From: Eubacteriales bacterium
Lineage (GTDB): Bacteria; Bacillota; Clostridia; Christensenellales; CAG-138
Direction of reading: 5' to 3'
DNA length: 5,608 nucleotides
Assembly (NCBI GenBank): GCA_028703645.1
Contig: JAQVML010000115.1
Span: 1 to 5,608, forward strand
Shown here: positions 5,312 through 5,608 of the stretch, one piece after another
Layout of the letters: every line of letters starts with the position of its first letter
How positions within the stretch are numbered: the stretch's first letter is position 1
Program-made: the position numbers and the translations under genes
Notes under the pieces: model-generated
Told to the model about the DNA's origin: nothing
Seen by the model: only the letters and a program-made list of their open reading frames with translations
Database searches by the model: none

Positions 5312-5608
5312 TTACTTACTCTTCTCCCCCAAAAACCCCGCCAACCGTTCCAACCCCTCCACCGCCTCCGGCTGATTCAACCGCACCTGAAACTCATGCA
5401 TCAGCGGGAATTTGGTCGTCGTCGGCAGATAGCTTGTCACGTCTACCCCCTGTGCCGCGAGAGAATCCATCATCTCCCGCGCCTGCGAGAGGAAGACATC
5501 CTTGTCCCCGCAGTCGATGAACACGGGCGGATAGTCCGCCGTGAGCCACGCGACGGTATTCATGCTCTTTGCCGCCTCGGTTCCCTCGTAATGCTTTTCA
5601 CCCGTCAT
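5312..5608 (-). CDS. Alpha/beta hydrolase, C-terminal part (5' end outside window)
   Basis: The frame is open from the right edge to a TAA at 5312-5314. The methionine encoded by the last three bases is probably internal, because only the last 98 residues of a hydrolase fold are present. YPPVFIDCGDKDVFL (26-40) is the strand and turn that carry the acid residue of esterase/lipase-type alpha/beta hydrolases, with Asp37 in GDKD the likely catalytic acid. His71 in LMHEFQ, 34 residues later, is the likely catalytic histidine. The nucleophile serine and oxyanion hole would lie beyond the window. The layout matches hormone-sensitive-lipase-like or BD-FAE-type esterases; substrate and cellular role cannot be told. 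Base composition is GC-rich like fhs, so it belongs to the host background. It converges on the KAP gene with a 66-base gap. Confidence 0.85.
   Translation of the reverse strand: MTGEKHYEGTEAAKSMNTVAWLTADYPPVFIDCGDKDVFLSQAREMMDSLAAQGVDVTSYLPTTTKFPLMHEFQVRLNQPEAVEGLERLAGFLGEKSK

Noticed and set aside
3752..5320. Near-identical 12-mers TTATTATTTACT (3752-3763) and TTATTACTTACT (5309-5320) flanking the KAP gene as possible attachment or target-duplication sites
   Set aside because: They match at 11 of 12 positions but are low-complexity AT-rich sequence where chance matches are common. One overlaps the KAP -35 element and the other the hydrolase stop codon. Without an empty-site comparison this is not supportable.

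Overview
The window looks like chromosomal DNA of a fairly high-GC member of the Bacillota, most likely class Clostridia. The basis is an fhs-folD one-carbon pair, strong AAGGAG-type ribosome binding sites, compact single-gene units ending in intrinsic terminators, and a small GIY-YIG-like protein and a DUF1648 membrane protein of types common in that group. The taxonomic call is inference. Hand-counted samples show how mosaic the DNA is: 42 of 60 bases are G or C at 1201-1260, 36 of 60 at 5341-5400, but only 15 of 60 at 4081-4140.

Layout, left to right. Positions 1-2446 (minus strand) hold a two-gene operon: fhs (formate-tetrahydrofolate ligase, complete), then folD (methylenetetrahydrofolate dehydrogenase/cyclohydrolase, cut by the left window edge). 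They are 27 bases apart and are read from a promoter at about 2536-2565. Together they carry formate to formyl-, methenyl- and methylene-tetrahydrofolate. Positions 2652-3146 (minus) encode a four-helix DUF1648 membrane protein with its own terminator. Positions 3297-3641 (minus) encode a 114-residue GIY-YIG-like protein, also with its own terminator.

At about 3705-3750 the base composition drops sharply. A divergent AT-rich gene at 3836-5245 (plus strand) encodes a soluble KAP-family P-loop NTPase. It has its own promoter and palindromic sites next to the start of transcription. It ends just before GC-rich DNA resumes at about 5265. No integrase, transposase or partner gene lies beside it. 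This gene is the clear accessory element of the window and a candidate for a defence-type function, by family association only. From 5312 to the right edge the minus strand carries the C-terminal part of an alpha/beta hydrolase, convergent with the KAP gene.

The most useful points for follow-up are the lone KAP NTPase without membrane segments, the palindromes at its promoter, a FolD whose usual cyclohydrolase glutamine is replaced by leucine, and a GIY-YIG-like protein that lacks the YIG half of its motif.
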